The notes below the pieces were generated by a model. It was not told where the DNA came from. It did no database searches and worked only from the letters and a program-made list of their open reading frames with translations. A stretch of DNA of 64,000 nt from Phytohabitans rumicis. Its GTDB lineage: Bacteria; Actinomycetota; Actinomycetes; Mycobacteriales; Micromonosporaceae. Below are positions 28,667 to 39,224 of the stretch, one piece after another. Position 1 is the stretch's first letter, and each line of letters begins with the position of its first letter. The DNA is taken from positions 2,542,001-2,606,000 of the forward strand of contig NZ_BLPG01000001.1 of assembly GCF_011764445.1 (NCBI RefSeq). The letters run 5' to 3'. The position numbers and the translations under genes are program-made.

Positions 28667-29959
28667 CTAGAAGGCGCCCTGGGTAGCGGCGTCCTTGGTG
28701 AACTGCTCCCATGCCTTGGCCTTGCTGGCTTCACCCTTCTCGTACGCCCGGAGAGCTGGCTCGAGCGCGTTCTCCTTCACCGCCTGGTGCTTCGGGCCCA
28801 TGTACGTCGGCACGATCTTCAAGACGCTGTCGCCGAAGATCTTGCCGGTCGGCGCGTCGCTGAAGTACTTGTTCGTGTACGACGTGAAGGCCGGGTCCTC
28901 CAGGGCCTTCAGGTTCGTCGGCAGCGGGCCGCTCTTCTTGAACGCGGCGACCTGGCCCTGCGCGTTGGTCAGGAACTCGATCAGCTTCGCGGCCTCGGCG
29001 TGGTGCTTGCTCTGGTTCGGCACGCCGAGCCACGAGCCGCCCCAGTTACCGGAGCCACCGGGCACCGCGGCGAGGTCCCACTTGCCGGCGTTCTCCGGGC
29101 CGGAGTTGCTCTCGACGATGCCGAGCATCCAGGACGGGCACGACGTGACGGCGAACGTGCCCTGCTTGAAGCCGGCGCTCCACTCCGGCGACCACGTCGT
29201 GATCTTGGCCGTGATGCCGGCGTCGGCAAGCGCGACCGCCTGATCCCACGCCGCCTTCACCGCGGGGCTCTTGTCCGCGATGACGTTGTTTTCCTTGTCG
29301 TAGAACAGGTCGGCGCCGTTCTGCTGGAACATGACCGCGTTGACCGCCATCGTCGACGAGTCGACGAACGCCTTGCCGGTCTTGGCCTTGTAGTCCTTGC
29401 CGGTCTGGATGAACTGTTCCCACGTCGGCCACAGCGCGCCGACCTTGTCACGCTCGGTCGGCAGGCCGGCGGCCTTGAAGAGGTCGGAGCGGTAGCAGAT
29501 GCCGAGGCTGCCCACGTCGGTCGGCAGGCCCATCAGCCGGCCGTCGGGGGCCTTGCCCAGTTCGTACTTCCAGGACAGGTAGTCCTTGCTCTTGTCGCCT
29601 ACGAGCGGGGCCAGGTCGACCCAGTTGGCCGGGTTCGACTTGAGCTCGTTGAGGATGCCCTCTTCCAGCATGATCACGTCGGCGGCGCCCTTGCCGGTCG
29701 CGAGTGCGCGCACGATCCGCGGCCGGAACTCGTTCAACTGCGCGACCTTGCGCAGCTCGATCTTGATGCCGGACTGCTGCTCGTACTGCTTGACCAGGTC
29801 GTCGTAGCCAGCCTCGCCGAAGGTGTCCACGACCAGCTTGTCTGGCTTCTGTCCGGTGTTCGATCCGCTGTTGTCGTCATCGCCGCAAGCCGCGACCGCG
29901 AGCACCGCGACCGAAGCGAGCGCGACCGCCGCAAACCGCCGGCGCGTCGAAACGCTCAT
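28667..29959 (-). CDS. cebE: Cellobiose-binding lipoprotein CebE
   Basis: A 430-aa extracellular solute-binding protein. Its N-terminus (MSVSTRRRFAAVALASVAVL) ends in the lipobox AVAAC at residue 25, so it is anchored in the outer leaflet. The mature protein is of the cluster-1 sugar-binding type (LRKVAQLNEFRPRIVRALAT, ADVIMLEEGILNELKSNPAN, GLPTDVGSLGICYRSDLF). It is the first gene of the cebEFG-bglC operon. Two CebR-like boxes lie 154-220 nt upstream, consistent with repression in the absence of cellobiose. Confidence 0.93.
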   Translation of the reverse strand: MSVSTRRRFAAVALASVAVLAVAACGDDDNSGSNTGQKPDKLVVDTFGEAGYDDLVKQYEQQSGIKIELRKVAQLNEFRPRIVRALATGKGAADVIMLEEGILNELKSNPANWVDLAPLVGDKSKDYLSWKYELGKAPDGRLMGLPTDVGSLGICYRSDLFKAAGLPTERDKVGALWPTWEQFIQTGKDYKAKTGKAFVDSSTMAVNAVMFQQNGADLFYDKENNVIADKSPAVKAAWDQAVALADAGITAKITTWSPEWSAGFKQGTFAVTSCPSWMLGIVESNSGPENAGKWDLAAVPGGSGNWGGSWLGVPNQSKHHAEAAKLIEFLTNAQGQVAAFKKSGPLPTNLKALEDPAFTSYTNKYFSDAPTGKIFGDSVLKIVPTYMGPKHQAVKENALEPALRAYEKGEASKAKAWEQFTKDAATQGAF

Positions 29960-30112
29960 CCCTGACCCCTCTCAGGTCTTTGATGTGTGTGGTGGGGGTG
30001 TGCCCGATGCACGCCACCATCGGCAGTCGCACAACAAAGGGGCCCGCGACCGTTTCTGGGGGCATGCCTGGCGCCACACGGTGCCCGGTGTGTGGCTCTC
30101 ACCACACCCCGC

Positions 30113-30126
30113 CGGGAGCGCTCCCA
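30113..30126. promoter_or_regulatory. CebR-like operator 1 upstream of cebE
   Basis: CGGGAGCGCTCCCA matches the CebR palindrome at 13 of 14 positions. With the box at 30166-30179 it forms a pair 53 nt apart in the 346-nt cebE upstream region, which holds no gene. Nearby GCCACAC and GTGTGGC at about 30073-30096 form another inverted repeat. Confidence 0.75.
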
Positions 30127-30165
30127 TGAGATTGCCGGCACGTTTCTGGGGTGTCAAGGCCCAAG

Positions 30166-30179
30166 TGGGAGCGTTCCCA
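30166..30179. promoter_or_regulatory. CebR-like operator 2 upstream of cebE
   Basis: TGGGAGCGTTCCCA matches the CebR palindrome at 13 of 14 positions. It is 207 nt upstream of the cebE start and paired with the box at 30113. Confidence 0.75.
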
Positions 30180-30305
30180 TTTCGTTACTCGCCGCAGCGG
30201 GATGAACCGCCATATGCGCGGTATATGGGATCAAACTAGGACGAGAAAATAGTACAAAAGCCACAAAAGGTACTGCCGAATACCGGCTATATCACGGGAA
30301 TTCGG

Positions 30306-30851
30306 CTACGCCAACCGGCGTAAGAGCGTCGAAGTCCGCTCCATAGGAAAATCTGCGGGGTCGAACGAACGGCCCATCCAGCCGACCATCGCCTCGTACT
30401 CCGGGTGCTCCGGGTCGGCGATCGCGGCGAGGAACCGGGCGTACCCGAACGCCCCGCCGACGTCTTCCGGCGGGCACGCGCGCTCGCCGCCCACGCAGGC
30501 CGGGTAGCGCTCGTCCGGCTCCGCACCGACGACGTCCTCCACCGTGACCTCGTGCTCCCACCAGTCCCCGAAGTCGTACGTGTAGAGGAACCGGCCGCCC
30601 TTCGCCGCCACCGCGTCGAGCCGCACGTCCAGCTCGTCGCGCAGGGCCAGCTCACCGTCCGGATCGGGCTCGCCGTACTGCACCCCGTCGATGTCGAACG
30701 AATGCAGGTGGCAGTCCTGCCAGCCCATCGCGAGCTGGATGACCCGGTGCAGGCGGTCGAGCGTGTAGCCGCCCGGCACGAGCACCCGCCGCCACACCGG
30801 CGGCGCGACGTCCGCCAAAGACACCCTCAGCTGGAAGATCTGGCGCGGCAT
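30306..30851 (-). CDS. Plasmid pRiA4b ORF-3 family protein
   Basis: A 181-aa protein from ATG 30851 (MPRQIFQLRVSLADVAPPVW). The family pattern is clear: PPVWRRVLVPGGYTLDRLHRV, IQLAMGWQDCHLHSFDIDG, FLYTYDFGDWWEHEVTVEDV and YPACVGGERACPPEDVGG. This fold is shared with IS1096 TnpR passengers and with domain proteins scattered across bacteria. The biochemical function is unknown. No transposon ends or transposase were seen around it, so there is no sign that it is on a mobile element here. It is divergent from the reductase gene at 31016. Confidence 0.88.
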   Translation of the reverse strand: MPRQIFQLRVSLADVAPPVWRRVLVPGGYTLDRLHRVIQLAMGWQDCHLHSFDIDGVQYGEPDPDGELALRDELDVRLDAVAAKGGRFLYTYDFGDWWEHEVTVEDVVGAEPDERYPACVGGERACPPEDVGGAFGYARFLAAIADPEHPEYEAMVGWMGRSFDPADFPMERTSTLLRRLA

Positions 30852-31015
30852 GGTTGGCACGGTCCCCCGTTCTTGACTTACGAGCCGTAGGGTTTCCACA
30901 TGATCTGCCGGGCGTGCCGGGCGAAGCGACACGCGGACTGCCGGGGTGGCAGTTGGTGCGACTGTCAGCACCGTACCCCGGCACCGACCCCACCGGTCAC
31001 TGGTCCGGCCGGCGA

Positions 31016-31746
31016 ATGAGCGCCGCACTGGTCCGGCTTTCGTCGGGCGAGCCGCTCGACGACGCCGCGCTGACCGACCTGTACGCCATGGACGAGCCGG
31101 GCGTACGGGTCAACTTCGTGACGAGCGCGGACGGCGCGGTCGAGCTGGACGGCTTTTCCGCGGGCCTGTCCGGCGGCTCGGACAAGCGGGTCTTCGCCCT
31201 GCTCCGGATGCTCTGCGACGGGCTGCTGGTCGGCGCCGGCACGCTGCGCCACGAGGGCTACAACGCGCTGCGCCTGGACGAGAAGCGGCGCGCCTGGCGC
31301 CGGGAGCACGGGCTCCCGGACTACCCGACGCTGGTCGTCGTCTCCGGCGCGCTCGACCTCAACCCGGCGCAGGCCGCGTTCGCCGACGCACCCGTGCGCC
31401 CGATCGTGCTCACGCACGGCCGGGCGCCCGCCGACCGGCGGGCCGCGCTGGAGCCGGTCGCGGAGGTGCTGACCGTGGGTGCCGACGCCGTCGATCTCAC
31501 CGACGCCCTGGTACGCCTGCGCGAACGCGGCCTGCGCCACCTGCTGTGCGAGGGTGGGCCGCATCTCCTCGGCACGCTCACCGCCGCGGACCTGGTCGAC
31601 GAGGTGTGCCTGACCGTGTCACCGCTGCTCACCGGCCCCGGCGCCGGCCGCATCACCGCCGGCCCGCCAACCCTCCCCGTCCTTTGGCCCTCCACCACGC
31701 ATTGCAGTCGGACGACACCCTCCTCCTCCGCTACACCCGCCCCTAA
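31016..31746 (+). CDS. RibD C-terminal-like pyrimidine reductase family protein (apparent 1-nt frameshift)
   Basis: A ~242-aa dihydrofolate-reductase-fold protein from ATG 31016. Signs are VRVNFVTSADGAVELDGFS, DKRVFALLRMLCDGLLVGAG, YNALRLDEKRRAWRREHGLP, and HLLCEGGPHLLGTLTAADLV, as in the RibD C-terminal domain that reduces a pyrimidine ribityl precursor with NADPH. After RITAGPPT the frame fails in a C run at about 31673-31678. One added base restores PPRPLALHHALQSDDTLLLR and a stop at 31746, the normal family ending. No other riboflavin genes are nearby, so the true substrate is uncertain. Confidence 0.82.
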
Positions 31747-31780
31747 CGGCACCCTTTTCGCGTCGCCCACGGCCCCCTTT

Positions 31781-31866
31781 TCGCGTCGATCAAGGGCAAA
31801 TGGTCGTGCTTTGATCTCCAAACCACGGCCATTTGCCCTTGATCGACGCGAAAATCCTTGATCGGC
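31781..31866. repeat. GATCAAGG palindromic intergenic repeat, copy 2
   Basis: Inner inverted pair CGTCGATCAAGGGCAAATGG and CCATTTGCCCTTGATCGACG flanks the centre; the right outer arm (AAAATCCTTGATCGG) is present but the left outer arm is degraded (CACCCTTTTCGCGTCGCCC region). The asymmetric centre is in the opposite orientation to copy 1. Confidence 0.85.
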
Positions 31867-31922
31867 GAGCCCGCCGGGCCGCCCTTTGAAGCAAAGGCGG
31901 GGCGGGCGGCGACCACAGCTTC

Positions 31923-31963
31923 TTGTGGATAGAGCTGTGGATTACCACAAGTTCTTGTGGATA
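31923..31963. promoter_or_regulatory. Clustered TTGTGGATA/CCACAAG motifs upstream of the HerA-SbcCD operon
   Basis: TTGTGGATA occurs at 31923-31931 and 31955-31963 with TGTGGATTA at 31936-31944, all in the same orientation and each close to a DnaA box. CCACAAG and CTTGTGG (31945-31951 and 31954-31960) form a perfect inverted repeat two bases apart. They lie 50-90 nt upstream of the HerA-like gene. They may be an operator for a repair regulator or DnaA-binding sites. Confidence 0.4.
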
Positions 31964-32012
31964 TCGGTGAGTCGGCTGCCGGGATGTCGGTGGGGTGGGG
32001 CACGATGTTGGC

Positions 32013-33759
<1,747 letters not shown>

Positions 33760-33760
<1 letters not shown>

Positions 33761-34911
33761 TGAAGATTCTGCACACGTCCGACTGGCACGTCGGCAAGGT
33801 CCTCAAGGGACAGTCCAGGGTGGAGGAGCACATCGCCGTGCTCGCCCAGGTGGTGGACGTGGCCCGCACCGAGCGGCCCGACCTGGTCATCGTGGCCGGC
33901 GACCTGTACGACACGGCCGCCCCCACGCCGGAGGCGACGCGCCTGGTCACCCGGGCGCTCTCCGCGCTGCGCGGCACCGGGGCGCAGGTGGTGGCGATCG
34001 GCGGCAACCACGACAACGGCGCCGCGCTCGACGCGCTGCGCCCGTGGGCCGAGGCCGCCGGCATCACGCTGCGCGGCACCGTCCGCGACTCGGCCGCCGA
34101 GCACGTGCTGACCGGCGAGACCGCCGGCGGCGAGCCGTGGCGGCTGGTCGCGCTGCCGTTCCTGTCCCAGCGGTACGCCGTACGGGCCGCCGAGATGTAC
34201 GAGCTGACCGCCGCCGAGGCCACCCAGACGTACGCCGACCACATCGGACGGCTGATCGGCGTGCTCGCCCGGGACTTCGGGTCCGGCACCGTCAACCTGG
34301 TCGCCGCCCACCTCACGGTGGTCGGCGCGACGATGGGCGGCGGCGAGCGCGAGGCGCACTCCGTCCTCGGGTACGCCGTGCCCGCGACCGTCTTCCCGGG
34401 CAGCGCGCACTACGTGGCGCTCGGCCACCTGCACCGGGCCCAGCAGGTGATCGGGCCGTGCCCGATCCGCTACTGCGGGAGCCCGCTGGCCATCGACTTC
34501 GGCGAGGGGGAAAACACGCCCTCGGTCGCCGTGGTGGAGGTCACCGCCGAGACCACGGCCAAGGTGCGCGACGTGCCGATCACCGCGGCCGTCCCGCTGC
34601 GCACCGTCCGGGGCACGCTCGACGAGCTGTCCACGATGGATCCCGACCAGCCCGGCTGGCTGCGCGTGTACGTCCGCGAGGCACCCCGCGCCGGCCTGCG
34701 CGAGGAGGTCCAGGCGCTGCTGCCCCGCGCCCTGGAGGTGCGCATCGACCCGGACATGCTGCCCAGCAGCGATGCCGCCGCCCGCGCCGCCCAGCGGTCC
34801 GGCCGCTCCCCGCGCGAGCTGTTCGCCGACTACCTGGACAGCCGCGGCCACGCCGACGACGGGGTGCGGGACCTCTTCGACAAGCTGTACGAGGAGGTGT
34901 CTTCGACATGA
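33760..34911 (+). CDS. sbcD: Exonuclease SbcD (Mre11-like nuclease subunit)
   Basis: A 383-aa calcineurin-like phosphoesterase. It starts MKILHTSDWHVGK and carries the metal motifs DWHVG, VAGDLYDT, GGNHDNG, VAAHLTVVG and ALGHLHRAQ that bind two Mn ions. With SbcC it forms the nuclease that cleaves hairpins and protein-blocked ends. It overlaps the HerA-like gene by one base and sbcC by four (ATGA), so the operon is tightly coupled. Confidence 0.96.
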
Positions 34912-37394
34912 GGCCGCTGCGGTTGGACATGGCCGGGTTCACCGTCTTCCGCGACGAGACCACGGTCGACTTCACCGACGCCGACTTCTTCGCCCTGGTC
35001 GGCCCGACCGGCTCGGGCAAGTCGACGGTGCTCGACGCCATCTGCTTCGCGCTGTACGGCCAGGTGCCCAGGTGGGCGAGCAGCCGGGGCATCGTGAACG
35101 CGCTCGCCCCGTCCGCCACCGAGGCGCGGGTGCGGCTGGTGTTCGAGTCCGCGGGGGCGCGCTACGTGGCCACCCGGGTCGTGCGCCGGGACGGCAAGGG
35201 GCGGGTCTCCACCGGCGGGGCCGGCCTGCAGCTCATGCCGGCCGGGTTCGATCCGTCCAAGCTGGACGCCGGGCTGACCCCCGACGACCTGGGCGAGGTG
35301 CTGGCCGGCACACCCGGCGAGATGGACGACGCGGTGCTGGACGCGGTCGGCCTGCCGTACGAGCAGTTCACGAGCTGTGTGGTGCTGCCGCAGGGGCAGT
35401 TCGCCGACTTCCTGCACGCCAAGCCGGCCGCCCGCCAGGAGATCCTGGTCAACCTGCTCGGGCTGCACGTCTACGAGGCGATCCAGAAAAGGGCATCCGG
35501 GCGGGCGATGCAGGCGGACGCCCAGCTCGCCGCCGTCGACAAGCTCCTGGGCGACATGTCCGACGCCGACGACGACGCGCTGGCCCAGGCCGCCGACCGG
35601 GTCACCGCGATGCGCGAGCTGGCCGCCGCGGTCGAGGCCGACGTGCCGGCGCTGCGCGAAGCCGAGCTGGCCGCGGAGGGCGCGTCCGCGACACTGCACG
35701 ACCTCGGCCGCGAGATCGAAGACCTCACCGCGATCCGGCCGCCGGACGACCTGGCCGGCGTGGCCGGGGCGGTGGCGACCGCCCGAGCCGCCGTCGCGGA
35801 GGCGACCGCCGCGGTCGCGGTCGCCGAGGAGCGCGAGGAGAAGGTCCGCGGCGAGGTGGCCGGGGCGCCCGACGCCGCCGCCCTCCGCATGCTGCTGGAG
35901 GCGCACGCCGAGCACGACCGGCTGACCGGCCAGGCCGCCACGCTCGCCGACGCGGTGACGGCGGCCGGTCGGGAGCATGCCACCGCGGCACAGTCCCTCG
36001 ACGAGGCGAAAGCGGATGCCGCCCGGGCGGCCGAAATGCTGGAGGAGGCCAGACGCTCCTATCAGGACGCACAGGCGGCTGACCGGGCCGCCTCGCTGCG
36101 CGTACACCTGGTTGTCGGAAAGCCCTGCCCGGTGTGTGAGCAGGCGGTGCCGGCGGTGCCCGAGGTGGTCGAATCGGTCGTGGCCAACGCGGAAGCGGCC
36201 GGAAAGGCCGCCCGCAGGGCCGCGGACCGCGCGGCCGCGGTCGTGGAGCAGCGCGACAAGGCGCTGCGCGAGCTCGACCGGGTGCTGGAACGGGCTCGCG
36301 CGCAGCACGACCAGCTCGGCGCGCGGCTGACTGAGCTGTCAGACAAGGTCGCGGAGTCGCCCGGCCCGGCCGCGCTGCGCCGCGAGCTGAAGGCGCTGGA
36401 TGTCCTGCAGGGCCGGCTGGACGAGGCCGGCGCCGCGGTGCGGGCGGCGCGGGAGGCGCAGCGGCGGGCCCGGTCCACGGCCGACGCCGCAGACAAGGAG
36501 CTGCGGGGGGCGTGGATCCGGTTCGATCTGGCCCGCGACCGGGTCGGGCGGCTGGCCCCGCCGGCCGCCGACCGCGACGACCTGGCGGTGGCGTGGGCGG
36601 CGCTGTCGGCCTGGGCGGCGGAGCAACGCGCGGAGCGGGCGGTCTGGCGCGAAGAGGCGGACGGCCGGCTGAAGGCGGCCCGCGCGGCGGTCGAGACCGT
36701 CCAGAAGCGGCTGACCGCGCTCTTCACCGGCGCCCACCTACAGGTCCCGGAGCGATCGGACGGCGAGGGGTTCAGCCGCACGGCGGTGGTCGCGGTGGCC
36801 CGCATCGAGGCCGCCCACCAGCGCATCGTGGAGCGCCGCGAGCAGGCCGAGCAGCTGCGCGAGCAGCGGACCGAGCACGAGCGCGACGGCCAGGTCGCCA
36901 AGGCGCTGGCCGGTCACCTGCGGGCCAACAACTTCGAGCGCTGGCTGCTCGAAGAGGCGCTCGACCTGCTCGTCGACGGCGCTTCCCGGATCATGCGCGA
37001 GCTGACCAGCGGGCAGTACGAGCTGGTGCACGACAAGGGCGAGTTCTTCGTGATCGACCATCACGACGCGGGGCTGCGCCGGGGCGTGCGGACACTGTCC
37101 GGCGGCGAGACGTTCCAGGCGTCGCTGGCCCTCGCGCTGGCGCTGTCCGAGCAGCTCGCCGGCATGTCGACCACCGCGGCCAGCCTGGAGTCGATCGTGC
37201 TGGACGAGGGCTTCGGCACGCTCGACACGGCCACGCTCGACACCGTCGCGGCGACGCTGGAGGGCCTGGCCGCGCGCGGCGACCGGATGGTCGGCGTGGT
37301 AACCCACGTGCCGTCGCTGGCCGAGCGGGTGCCGGTCCGCTTCGAGGTGCGCAAGGACACGCGCACGGCACGGGTCGAACGGACCGGCCTATGA
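34908..37394 (+). CDS. sbcC: SMC-like ATPase SbcC (Rad50-like subunit)
   Basis: An 828-aa SMC-type ATPase. The N-terminal half-site has Walker A VGPTGSGKSTVLDAI at residues ~33-47 and CVVLPQGQFADFL. Two long coiled-coil arms flank a zinc hook at GKPCPVCEQAVP near residue 405. The C-terminal half-site has the signature LSGGETFQASLALALAL and Walker B SIVLDEGFGTLDTATLD. The length is normal for the actinobacterial protein. The stop codon TGA at 37392-37394 is followed directly by a hairpin element starting GCGAGC, just as at the bioB stop. Confidence 0.96.
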   Translation: MRPLRLDMAGFTVFRDETTVDFTDADFFALVGPTGSGKSTVLDAICFALYGQVPRWASSRGIVNALAPSATEARVRLVFESAGARYVATRVVRRDGKGRVSTGGAGLQLMPAGFDPSKLDAGLTPDDLGEVLAGTPGEMDDAVLDAVGLPYEQFTSCVVLPQGQFADFLHAKPAARQEILVNLLGLHVYEAIQKRASGRAMQADAQLAAVDKLLGDMSDADDDALAQAADRVTAMRELAAAVEADVPALREAELAAEGASATLHDLGREIEDLTAIRPPDDLAGVAGAVATARAAVAEATAAVAVAEEREEKVRGEVAGAPDAAALRMLLEAHAEHDRLTGQAATLADAVTAAGREHATAAQSLDEAKADAARAAEMLEEARRSYQDAQAADRAASLRVHLVVGKPCPVCEQAVPAVPEVVESVVANAEAAGKAARRAADRAAAVVEQRDKALRELDRVLERARAQHDQLGARLTELSDKVAESPGPAALRRELKALDVLQGRLDEAGAAVRAAREAQRRARSTADAADKELRGAWIRFDLARDRVGRLAPPAADRDDLAVAWAALSAWAAEQRAERAVWREEADGRLKAARAAVETVQKRLTALFTGAHLQVPERSDGEGFSRTAVVAVARIEAAHQRIVERREQAEQLREQRTEHERDGQVAKALAGHLRANNFERWLLEEALDLLVDGASRIMRELTSGQYELVHDKGEFFVIDHHDAGLRRGVRTLSGGETFQASLALALALSEQLAGMSTTAASLESIVLDEGFGTLDTATLDTVAATLEGLAARGDRMVGVVTHVPSLAERVPVRFEVRKDTRTARVERTGL

Positions 37395-37513
37395 GCGAGC
37401 ACAGCGAGTGGGCGCCGAGGCGCGGCGGTGCCTTCCCAGCGGCGCCGCGAACCGACGGCGCACGGACACCGCCGCCGTTGGGAAGGCACCGCCATCCTGC
37501 GCCTCGGCGCCCG
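37395..37513. repeat. Long GC-rich hairpin element downstream of sbcC (family copy 2)
   Basis: Arms 37424-37444 and 37473-37493 (21 nt, one mismatch) form a long stem, extended outward by GGCGCCGAGGCGC (37411-37423) pairing with GCGCCTCGGCGCC (37499-37511). The 28-nt loop contains CGCGAACC and ACGGACACCGC, resembling the loops of copies 1 and 3. Confidence 0.75.
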
Positions 37514-37530
37514 CGAGCCGGCTGGCTCAG

Positions 37531-37632
37531 CGGCGCGGCGCCGTTTTACCAACGGCGTCGCGAATGCCCCACCCCGACGGGCACCGCCGCCGTTGGTAAG
37601 ACGGCGCCTTTCGGCGCCGCTGCGCTCGCGAA
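37531..37632. repeat. Long GC-rich hairpin element upstream of the NurA-like gene (family copy 3)
   Basis: Arms 37537-37557 and 37588-37608 (21 nt, one mismatch) flank a 30-nt loop with TCGCGAAT and ACGGGCACCGC. Copies 2 and 3 are in tandem, so about 250 nt between sbcC and the next gene consist of hairpins. Confidence 0.75.
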
Positions 37633-37644
37633 TCGGGCAGGCCC

Positions 37645-38601
37645 ATGACCCGGCTGTTCGTGGACACGTGGGACCCGGCGTACGGGGCGTCGTTCGAAGG
37701 GGACACCGGTGGTGGGCCGGCCACGCCGAGCACCGCCCAGGTCGACACCGACGCGGAGCTGCCCGCCGCCGAGTGGCGCCCGCTGACGGCCCCGCCCGAC
37801 CTGCGCCCGCCGGACGTCGTACTGCTGGTCGACGGGGTGCGCCGCATCGACGCGGGCCTGTGGACCGAGGAGGAGGACGGCGCGTCGTACGCGGGGCTGG
37901 CCGCCTCGTACGCGGCCGGCGTGGTGCGTTGCGACCTGGCCCGCGGTGCCGCCGAACTGGTCGGCAAGCAGGTCGCGCGCGGTCTGTTCACCGCCAGCCC
38001 GTCCGCTCGGGACGTCGTCGCCGGCCAGATCCGGTACGCGCTGCACAAGGTCAGCGGCTCCGGCGAGCTGAGCAAGCTGCCCGCCTCCGTCCAGGGCCCG
38101 CTGACCGCCCTGGAGGTCGAGGTCTCGGGCGCCGCGCGCACCGACGGCGACCTCCTGGTGGTCGACGGCCCCTTGCGCAACCGCCGGCACCTCCCGCGCA
38201 CGCTGGGCTACGTCAAGACTCAGCACAGCCAGTACCTGCCGGCGACACTGTCCGCTGTGGTCACCTCGCTGCGGGCGGGGCAGCGTTCACCGGTCTTCGC
38301 GCTGGGTACGGCCTGGGGCGGCTGGTCCTGGTACCTGCGGCTGCCCGGCTCGGGCGGTGCCCCGTGGGCCGGCATCGTCCGGGTGGAGTGCTCCCCCGAC
38401 CTGACCGTGGCGCAGGCGGTCGAGCTGGCGCATTTGTCGCTGGTGACGCTGCCCCGGTTCGCGTCGACGCCGTACAAGGATCCGCGTGCGCCGCAAAACC
38501 TGATCCCGATCGCCGGGCTGGAACGGCGGCTGCGCGGGCTGCTCGGCGATGCCCGTCTGCTGCACCGCGCGCTCACGCTGGCCGCATCCCGCACAACGTA
38601 A
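37645..38601 (+). CDS. NurA-like nuclease domain protein
   Basis: A 318-aa protein from ATG 37645. It reads MTRLFVDTWDPAYGASF, then VVLLVDGVRRIDAGLW, GDLLVVDGPLRNRRHLP, RTLGYVKTQHSQYLPA, and LPRFASTPYKDPRAPQNLIP, AGLERRLRGLLGDA. The order D-G near the start, a second D-G-P-L, and a following G-Y-V-K-T is the arrangement of NurA, the 5'-3' nuclease that works with HerA. Annotation pipelines usually call it hypothetical. Its position after HerA-like, SbcD and SbcC genes supports the assignment, since archaeal operons have the same four genes. The proposal rests on short motifs and context. Confidence 0.6.
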   Translation: MTRLFVDTWDPAYGASFEGDTGGGPATPSTAQVDTDAELPAAEWRPLTAPPDLRPPDVVLLVDGVRRIDAGLWTEEEDGASYAGLAASYAAGVVRCDLARGAAELVGKQVARGLFTASPSARDVVAGQIRYALHKVSGSGELSKLPASVQGPLTALEVEVSGAARTDGDLLVVDGPLRNRRHLPRTLGYVKTQHSQYLPATLSAVVTSLRAGQRSPVFALGTAWGGWSWYLRLPGSGGAPWAGIVRVECSPDLTVAQAVELAHLSLVTLPRFASTPYKDPRAPQNLIPIAGLERRLRGLLGDARLLHRALTLAASRTT

Positions 38602-38680
38602 CGCCCCGCTCCCCTTCACCTCGGCTTCCGCTCCGCAGCCCACGCCGCGCGGGCCAGCGCGGGCCGTTGCGCGGGCCGCG

Positions 38681-38786
38681 CGTCGATCAAGGACTTTTGC
38701 GTCGATCAAGGGCATACGGCCGTGCTTTGATCTCCAAACCACGGCCGTTTGCCCTTGATCGACGCGGAAGTCCTTGATCGGCGCGG
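38681..38786. repeat. GATCAAGG palindromic intergenic repeat, copy 3
   Basis: Full copy: outer left CGTCGATCAAGGACTTTTGC, inner left GTCGATCAAGGGCATACGGC, asymmetric centre CGTGCTTTGATCTCCAAACC, inner right GCCGTTTGCCCTTGATCGAC, outer right GAAGTCCTTGATCGGCGCG. Its centre has the orientation seen in copy 2. It lies in a 623-nt stretch (38602-39224) without genes. Confidence 0.9.
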
Positions 38787-38892
38787 TGGGGGCACGGGGA
38801 GGTTGCCCACTTGGCGGCGGACGCCGGCGGGTGGGGCCCGGGGCTCGGTGCGAGGTGTTACCCGCGAGTAGGGGTCCCCTCCTGGGGACGGG

Positions 38893-38919
38893 CCGTGAGT
38901 GGGGCGCCCCCACTCACGG
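38893..38919. terminator. Perfect 12-bp hairpin in the repeat-rich intergenic region
   Basis: CCGTGAGTGGGG (38893-38904) pairs with CCCCACTCACGG (38908-38919) around a three-base loop. A second half-copy GCGCCCCACTCACG follows at about 38936-38949. There is no T run, so it would be an actinomycete-type hairpin terminator of the NurA-like operon or simply part of the repeat cluster. Confidence 0.45.
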
Positions 38920-39015
38920 CATAGCGGGTACAGGGGCGCCCCACTCACGCCCGAGCGCCCAACAAGGGTCCCCTTTTGAGGCTCGCCAGCCCAGCGCCGC
39001 CCCACCTCGCCCACC

Positions 39016-39120
39016 GCGTCGATCAAGGATTTCTGCGTCGATCAAGGGCAAACGGCCGTGGATCGGAGATCAAAGCACGACCATTCGCCCTTGATCGACG
39101 CAAAAGTCCTTGATCGACGC
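39016..39120. repeat. GATCAAGG palindromic intergenic repeat, copy 4
   Basis: Full copy: CGTCGATCAAGGATTTCTGC, GTCGATCAAGGGCAAACGGC, centre GTGGATCGGAGATCAAAGCA, then CATTCGCCCTTGATCGACGC and AAAAGTCCTTGATCGACGC. Its centre has the orientation of copies 1 and 5. A stretch of almost pure G and C follows to about 39190. Confidence 0.9.
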
Positions 39121-39211
39121 GCACAAGGCGCGGGCGCGCGGCGCCGGGCGCGCGGGCGCGGGCGCGGGGCGAGGCGGGCGCGGGGTGGGCGTTGGGTGGA
39201 GAGTGGGCGGG

Positions 39212-39217
39212 GATACT
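39212..39217 (+). promoter_or_regulatory. Probable -10 of a leaderless promoter (spermidine-synthase-like gene)
   Basis: GATACT lies seven bases before GTG 39225 with no ribosome site between them. Confidence 0.4.
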
Positions 39218-39224
39218 TGCGCGC

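Noticed and set aside
30306-30851. Insertion-sequence passenger gene, because of pRiA4b ORF-3/IS1096 similarity
   Set aside because: No transposase, terminal inverted repeats or target duplications were seen on either side.
31923-31963. Replication origin
   Set aside because: Only three weak boxes and no dnaA, dnaN, AT-rich unwinding region or GC-skew evidence; the stretch lies upstream of a repair operon.
38602-39224. Coding potential in the 623-nt region around repeat copies 3 and 4
   Set aside because: Open frames there consist of translated repeat arms and GC-only sequence, with no ribosome sites or conserved motifs.
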